A stretch of 64,000 nt of DNA, taken from JAMXLO01 sp037201625. Its GTDB lineage: Bacteria; Pseudomonadota; Alphaproteobacteria; Acetobacterales; Acetobacteraceae. Each line of letters opens with the position of its first letter. Within the stretch, counting starts at the first letter, position 1. The translations under genes and the position numbers were made by a program. Location: the NCBI GenBank assembly GCA_037201625.1, contig JBBCGR010000003.1, forward strand, positions 1,798,001-1,862,000, in the 5' to 3' direction. Under the pieces are notes generated by a model. The model did no database searches. It was not told the DNA's origin and saw nothing but the letters and a program-made list of their open reading frames with translations. Of this stretch, positions 63,441 to 64,000 are shown piece after piece.

Positions 63441-63545
63441 CACACTGGCCGGAACGGAGCCGGCACTGATAGCCGAAGCGGGCTGGCATGCAAACAGCAA
63501 GCGGACCGTTGCGAGCGGCCGATACCCGGCCTATGCAACCGCGGG

Positions 63546-64000
63546 ATGGATACGCCAGCCGCACTCGCTGTCACTGACCACGGTCCCAACGTCACCTTCC
63601 GGGAGGGCATGACGCTGGACTGCGGCGTGCGGCTGCCGCAGGTGACGGTGGCCTACCGCACCTATGGCACGCTGAACGCGGCACGCTCCAACGCGGTGCT
63701 GGTCTGCCATGCCCTGACGGGCGACCAGTATGTCGCCGAGACGCATCCGATCACCGGCAAGGGCGGCTGGTGGGACATGGTGGTGGGGCCGGGCCGGCCG
63801 ATCGACACCGACCGCTACTTCGTCATCGGCACCAATGTGCTGGGCGGCTGCATGGGCTCCACCGGGCCGCGCAGCCCGCGCGATGACGGCGTGCGCGATG
63901 ATGGTATGGGCGGTGACGGCATCGGGCCGTGGGGCACCGACTTCCCGCCGGTGACGATCGGCGACATGGTGCGGGCGCAGAAGATGCTGATCGACCACCT
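63546..64000 (+). CDS. metX: Homoserine O-acetyltransferase, partial at right edge
   Basis: First 151 codons of an alpha/beta-hydrolase-fold acyltransferase of methionine synthesis, cut by the window end. VAYRTYGTLNAARSNAVLVCHALTGDQYV, GWWDMVVGPGRPIDTDRYFVIGTNVLGGCMGSTGP, FPPVTIGDMVRAQKMLIDHL are all MetX signatures. Between STGP and FPPVT is a Gly/Asp-rich insert (RSPRDDGVRDDGMGGDG) about ten residues longer than usual. The nucleophile Ser lies beyond the window edge. Divergent from the chorismate-mutase gene; no known SAM riboswitch recognised in the 105-bp gap. Confidence 0.93.
   Translation, partial: MDTPAALAVTDHGPNVTFREGMTLDCGVRLPQVTVAYRTYGTLNAARSNAVLVCHALTGDQYVAETHPITGKGGWWDMVVGPGRPIDTDRYFVIGTNVLGGCMGSTGPRSPRDDGVRDDGMGGDGIGPWGTDFPPVTIGDMVRAQKMLIDH

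Noticed and set aside
63441..63545. Possible SAM-II riboswitch before metX
   Set aside because: The gap lacks the recognisable conserved SAM-II core, and the dyads seen are not in the expected order. A covariance-model search would decide.

Overview
This 64 kb window is a high-GC (about two thirds G+C by eye) bacterial chromosome segment. It most resembles an alphaproteobacterium, probably of the Acetobacteraceae/Rhodospirillales group. That assignment is inferred from codon use, the hisC-tyrA-chorismate mutase cluster beside metX, and the abundance of solvent-exporting style catabolic genes (LLM monooxygenases, TauT-type and Dpp-type ABC systems). No sequence search was possible. I saw no rRNA, tRNA, CRISPR array, transposase or integrase.

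Layout. 0.1-9.1 kb is mostly housekeeping: an exopolyphosphatase with a GNAT acetyltransferase, a small secreted protein, a glutamine-synthetase-family ligase, a peptidoglycan-binding lipoprotein, then pheT, pheS, rplT and rpmI on the minus strand. 9.2-18 kb is an uptake and oxidation module. It has a NitT/TauT-type ABC transporter with a TauD-like dioxygenase on the minus strand, and two paralogous GntR/FCD regulators followed by an unrecognised 507-residue protein and an LLM flavin monooxygenase on the plus strand. 18-24 kb holds a PRC-barrel protein, a MmgE/PrpD protein, an enoyl-CoA hydratase, two unknown proteins, an APH-fold protein with an altered catalytic loop, and a tandem array of 163-bp repeats. 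24-27 kb is a metal-export locus (P-type ATPase plus an exported unknown, divergent from a MerR regulator, with a clear MerR-type operator). 27-33 kb has a methyltransferase, an unknown protein, and a three-subunit flavin/iron-sulphur amine dehydrogenase of the HcnABC/LhpBEF/opine-oxidase type. 33.2-34.7 kb is an isolated low-GC gene fusing a DUF4214-like region to a radical SAM/SPASM enzyme.

35-59.5 kb is a large catabolic region: two GMC oxidoreductases (one frameshifted), a Dpp-type ABC importer whose second permease and both ATPases are one 930-residue chain, three LLM monooxygenases, two SDRs, an alpha/beta hydrolase lacking its serine nucleophile, two acyl-CoA ligases, an enoyl-CoA hydratase, an orphan solute-binding protein, two thiolases and a fumarylacetoacetate-hydrolase-fold protein. 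Together they look like import, oxygenation, CoA activation, beta-oxidation and thiolysis of an unknown organic substrate. 59.8-64 kb returns to housekeeping: a membrane-anchored thermonuclease-like protein, tyrA, hisC, a chorismate-mutase protein, and the start of metX running off the right edge.

Non-coding structure is prominent. A palindromic repeat (CGTCATG...CATCCACGTCTTT...AAAGACGTGGATG...CATGACG) occurs at eight places, five of them gaps between convergent genes, and one copy has expanded into the 163-bp tandem array. A second two-hairpin repeat occurs at 4.5 kb and 32.9 kb. Two short AATGACAGGGG-type repeats also occur.
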